From contig CAVRWT010000021.1 of NCBI GenBank assembly GCA_963724825.1, positions 1 to 64,000 of the forward strand: a stretch of DNA of 64,000 bases. The letters are read 5' to 3'. Below, piece by piece: positions 61,421-64,000 of this stretch. Source of the DNA: JALYNX01 sp963724825 (GTDB lineage: Bacteria; Actinomycetota; Acidimicrobiia; Spongiisociales; ZC4RG35). The notes beneath the pieces were generated by a model. The model worked only from the letters and a program-made list of their open reading frames with translations, was not told the DNA's origin and made no database searches. The position numbers were made by a program, and so were the translations under genes. Positions within the stretch are counted from its first letter, which is position 1; every line of letters starts with the position of its first letter.

Positions 61421-62130
61421 ATGGATGATCTAAACGGGCTCAGCGCCGCACCTGGCGAAGACGCTGACGCTTCCCTAGTGGACACGCAAGTAGACGGCAT
61501 GCAGGCGCGGCTCCGCAGCCCCGACCGAGTATTGGCGCTGAGCGACGGGGTGTTCGCAATCATCGTCACCATCCTGGTCCTAGAGCTCAAGGTGCCGCCT
61601 TCCCTGTCGAGCGAGTCACTGCGAGGGATCTTCGAGGAGCTCCGACCAACCCTGATTGCATGGGTGATCAGCTTCTTGATCGCGGGCATGTACTGGGTTG
61701 CGCATCGTGACCTCTTCGCGGGGTCCGCTTCGTCAATAGGGACCTCGTATGGCTGAACTTGTTGTTCCTTCTGCCGGCGAGCATCATTCCCTTCGCCGCG
61801 TCAGTCCTCGGCGAATACCCCGACGAGCCGGTCGCTATCTACCTCTACGGCGTCGTAGTGATCACGGCATCGGTCATGCGACTCGTCCTGTACTGGTACG
61901 TCATCAGACGTCCCAGTTTGCTATGGACCACGGAGGGCACCCGGCACGGGCTCGGCTACTTTCTCGTTTCAGCTCCCATCGCCGTTTACGCCCTCGCGAT
62001 GGTCGTCGCCGCCGCGTCGCCCTCGGTGAGCGTCATTCTGTATTTCGCGGTCCCGATCCTCTACTTCCTTCTCGTGACGATCCTTCGCGAAGGACGCAAC
62101 ACGCGGGCCGCGGCTGACGACTTCTCGTAA
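61421..62130 (+). CDS. TMEM175-like (DUF1211) potassium channel protein (frameshifted)
   Basis: About 236 residues, six helices. The selectivity-filter helix is RVLALSDGVFAIIVTILVLEL (family signature R...FSDGVFAI), followed by LIAWVISFLIAGMYWVAHRDL. An extra G in the run near 61721 shifts the frame; RFVNRDLVWLNLLFLLPASIIPFAASVLGEYP and the rest continue to 62130. An internal ATG at 61499 is closer to the usual family start, with the 26 residues before it being acidic and non-conserved. Bacterial relatives form K+-permeable channels. Confidence 0.9.
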
Positions 62131-62349
62131 TTTGAGCCCACTCCCAACGATCGCCTTACTGAGCCGCTTGAATGCGCCACCCATGACCACGCGGCGTCCA
62201 GAAGTCTTGATAGGCGGCGGTGACGAGATTGCTACCGTCGACGGGCCAGCGAACACCCGTTGCATCCTCGGGCGGACACGCGGTATGAGCAAGATGACTT
62301 ACGACGCCTATTCATCTCAAACGAGGTCAGTCAGTGACGGGCGTTGCGG

Positions 62350-62361
62350 TCATGATCATGA
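62350..62361. promoter_or_regulatory. 12-bp palindrome upstream of second MFS gene
   Basis: TCATGATCATGA is a perfect palindrome 46 bases before the transporter start, a possible operator. Nothing else is recognised in the 276-base gap 62131-62406. Confidence 0.35.
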
Positions 62362-62406
62362 GCAGCCGAGTTGACCGCGAGCCGGTCTGACGACGCGACA
62401 GTGGGT

Positions 62407-64000
62407 GTGACGAACAACGTCACAGCCAAGGGGTGGTCGGCGCTGGTCGCCCTGGCTGCGGCGCAGTTCCTCATGGTGCTCGACCAGTCCGTGATGAACG
62501 TCTCGATCAGCGCTCTGGTCGAGGACTTCGACACCACCGTCACCACGATCCAGGGCGTCATCACTCTCTATTGCCTGGTAATGGCGATGCTCATCCTCAC
62601 CGGGGCCAAGATCGGCGACATCATCGGCCGCCGACGGGCCTTCGTCATCGGCTTGATCATCTACGCGTGTGGCTCTGCGCTTACAGCGGTTTCGCAGTCG
62701 GTGGCCATCCTCACCCTTGGATGGTCGGTGCTCGAAGGCGTTGGGGCTGCGCTCGTGTTCCCCGCTCTCGCCGCGCTGATTGCCGGAAACTTCGAGGGGC
62801 CCCGGCGCAAGGCGGCCTACGCGATCATTGGTGGCGTAGCTGGTGCGGGGATCGCCGTCGGTCCGATCGTGGGCGGATGGGCGACGACCAATGTCACTTG
62901 GCGCATCGTGTTTGTCGGTGAGGTCTTCCTTGCTGTCTTCATCCTGATCATGACCCGACGAGTGAGAGACGCGGAAGGTCCGACTCCCAAGCCGAAGCTC
63001 GACATCGTCGGCTCTCTACTCTCCGCTGCCGGCTTGGGTGTGTTCGTCTACGGCGTGCTCAAATCGAGCACCTGGGGATGGCTCAACCCCAAGAACTCGC
63101 CAATAACGATCTTTGGCTTCTCGCTGACCATCTTTGTCATGGCCGCGGGTGGTGTCATTCTGTGGGGTTTCGTGGCATGGCAACGCCACCGCGAAGCGAC
63201 CGACCGCGATCCGCTCGTCCACCTTTCGCTGGCCCGGATCCCTTCGGTCCGGTCCGGAGTCATGGGGCTTTTCAGCCAGAACCTGATCCTGATGGGCGTC
63301 TTCTTCGTCATACCGCTCTATCTTCAGTTGGTTCTCGGGCTTGACGCTCTCCAGACGGGCATCAAGATGCTGCCCATCTCCATCACAATGTTCGGAACCG
63401 CGGCGATTGGCGCCAGATTGTCGAACCGCTTCCCTGTGCGCACGATCGTCCGGGTCGGACTCGTCGCGACGATTGCAGGTGTACTCGTCCTGCTCGCAAC
63501 CATCCAGCCCACCCTTGCGAACACCGGTTTCGCCATTGGCATGAGCGTCCTCGGCGTCGGGATGGGTCTCATGATCTCCCAGCTCGGAAACGTGATCCAG
63601 TCGGCGGTCGACGAGTCCGGTCGCAGCGAGGCTGGAGGTCTCCAATTCACGGGCCAGCAGCTCGGCTCCTCGCTGGGAGTGGCGTTCATCGGCGCGATCG
63701 TGCTGATTGGACTGAGCTCGGCGCTCACTTCGACGGTCCAGAACGATCCCCGCATCAGCAAAGAGGTCTCAACCCAGATCACTGAGGTGGCGAGCTCCAA
63801 CACCAACTTCGTCTCATCGGAGCAGGTAGCTAGCACCGCGCAAGAGGCCGGTCTCGACGCGGCTACAACCGCCGCGCTTGTCGAAGACTACGAAGCAGCC
63901 CAGATTCGGTCACTCAAGGCCGGCCTCCTCGGCGCCGCCATTCTCGCCCTCATTTCCCTCGCGTTCACCGCGGAGTTACCCCATACGCCACCACCACCCA
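62407..64000 (+). CDS. MFS transporter, DHA2 family (runs off window end)
   Basis: At least 531 residues open to the right edge. From the GTG at 62407: WSALVALAAAQFLMVLDQSVMNVSI (TM1 with DQS element), LTGAKIGDIIGRRRAFVIG (motif A-like), AYAIIGGVAGAGIAVGPIVGGWATTNVTWRIVF (motif C-like), later LFSQNLILMGVFFVIPLYLQLVLGL and GMGLMISQLGNVIQSAVDESGRSEAGGLQFTGQQLGSS. It is related to but distinct from the transporter at 58125-59720; the extracytoplasmic loop near the end is longer (STVQNDPRISKEVSTQITEV). An in-frame GTG at 62401 is an alternative start. Frame intact throughout. Confidence 0.93.
   Translation, partial: MTNNVTAKGWSALVALAAAQFLMVLDQSVMNVSISALVEDFDTTVTTIQGVITLYCLVMAMLILTGAKIGDIIGRRRAFVIGLIIYACGSALTAVSQSVAILTLGWSVLEGVGAALVFPALAALIAGNFEGPRRKAAYAIIGGVAGAGIAVGPIVGGWATTNVTWRIVFVGEVFLAVFILIMTRRVRDAEGPTPKPKLDIVGSLLSAAGLGVFVYGVLKSSTWGWLNPKNSPITIFGFSLTIFVMAAGGVILWGFVAWQRHREATDRDPLVHLSLARIPSVRSGVMGLFSQNLILMGVFFVIPLYLQLVLGLDALQTGIKMLPISITMFGTAAIGARLSNRFPVRTIVRVGLVATIAGVLVLLATIQPTLANTGFAIGMSVLGVGMGLMISQLGNVIQSAVDESGRSEAGGLQFTGQQLGSSLGVAFIGAIVLIGLSSALTSTVQNDPRISKEVSTQITEVASSNTNFVSSEQVASTAQEAGLDAATTAALVEDYEAAQIRSLKAGLLGAAILALISLAFTAELPHTPPPP

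Noticed and set aside
62132..62374. 80-codon open frame between the TMEM175-like gene and the second MFS gene
   Set aside because: No Shine-Dalgarno, no recognisable motif, and the codon pattern is unlike neighbouring genes.

Overview
This is high-GC DNA with actinobacterial gene content. The best guess is an uncultured member of class Acidimicrobiia or a close relative. The clues are the dnaX-ybaB-recR order, secreted proteins with SLH-like repeats of the 'GITxGCNPPANxxFCP' type, a deazaflavin (F420)-type oxidoreductase, a K+-independent proton pyrophosphatase, an atypical OmpR-type regulator beside an ammonium transporter, and frequent GTG/TTG starts with ATGA overlaps. The taxonomy is inference from recall. 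No phage, transposase, CRISPR array or rRNA is visible.

Layout: 1-2756 (-) recR, ybaB, dnaX. 2889-5282 and 6427-8522: two ATPase/permease ABC exporter pairs around a dGTPase-like HD hydrolase (5336-6337). 8525-13107: dienoyl-CoA isomerase-like crotonase, an SH3-like lipoprotein, a small membrane protein, and a divergent pair (START-like protein / CrtI-like oxidoreductase). 13120-20803: signalling island with two STAS proteins, a GAF-PP2C-HATPase protein, a large BTAD/AAA/TPR regulator and two broken copies of a membrane-protein family whose intact copy is at 56794-57945. 21443-23214: histidine kinase and NarL-type regulator behind a hairpin-rich leader. 23380-24357 (-): fabH. 24442-27762: UBP zinc finger, receiver-thioredoxin-reductase fusion and cNMP-binding histidine kinase. 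27767-33095: P1 peptidase, aminotransferase, HDAC-like amidohydrolase and S9 peptidase. 33147-38913: histidine kinase, cupredoxin-like lipoprotein, methyltransferase, UbiA-like protein, proton pyrophosphatase. 38921-48717: hydrolases, an amine-oxidase-type flavoenzyme, HAD, two tandem SLH-repeat exoproteins, an aldo/keto reductase and an antiporter. 48772-52198: ammonium transporter, its probable regulator, and an SLH-amidase. 52081-54363 (-): SipW-like signal peptidase with three small exported proteins. 54499-64000: GMC oxidoreductase, DDN-like protein, two DHA2 transporters, small stress-type proteins, tRNA-Arg, a TMEM175-like channel.

Roughly 25 single-base frameshifts break otherwise well-conserved genes across the window. 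Most look like one extra base in a short homopolymer, so I read them mainly as sequence or assembly errors. Broken genes are reported over their full reconstructed span, with the shift positions given.

The most interesting items are: the zinc-finger / receiver-TrxR / cNMP-kinase trio; the SipW-like peptidase with a two-cysteine exported protein family; a structured intergenic repeat present twice; a CGTAACG element in front of the signalling genes and of all three membrane paralogues; and 11-bp-phased GlnR-like boxes around the regulator-amt pair. No gene-free stretch exceeds 300 bases.
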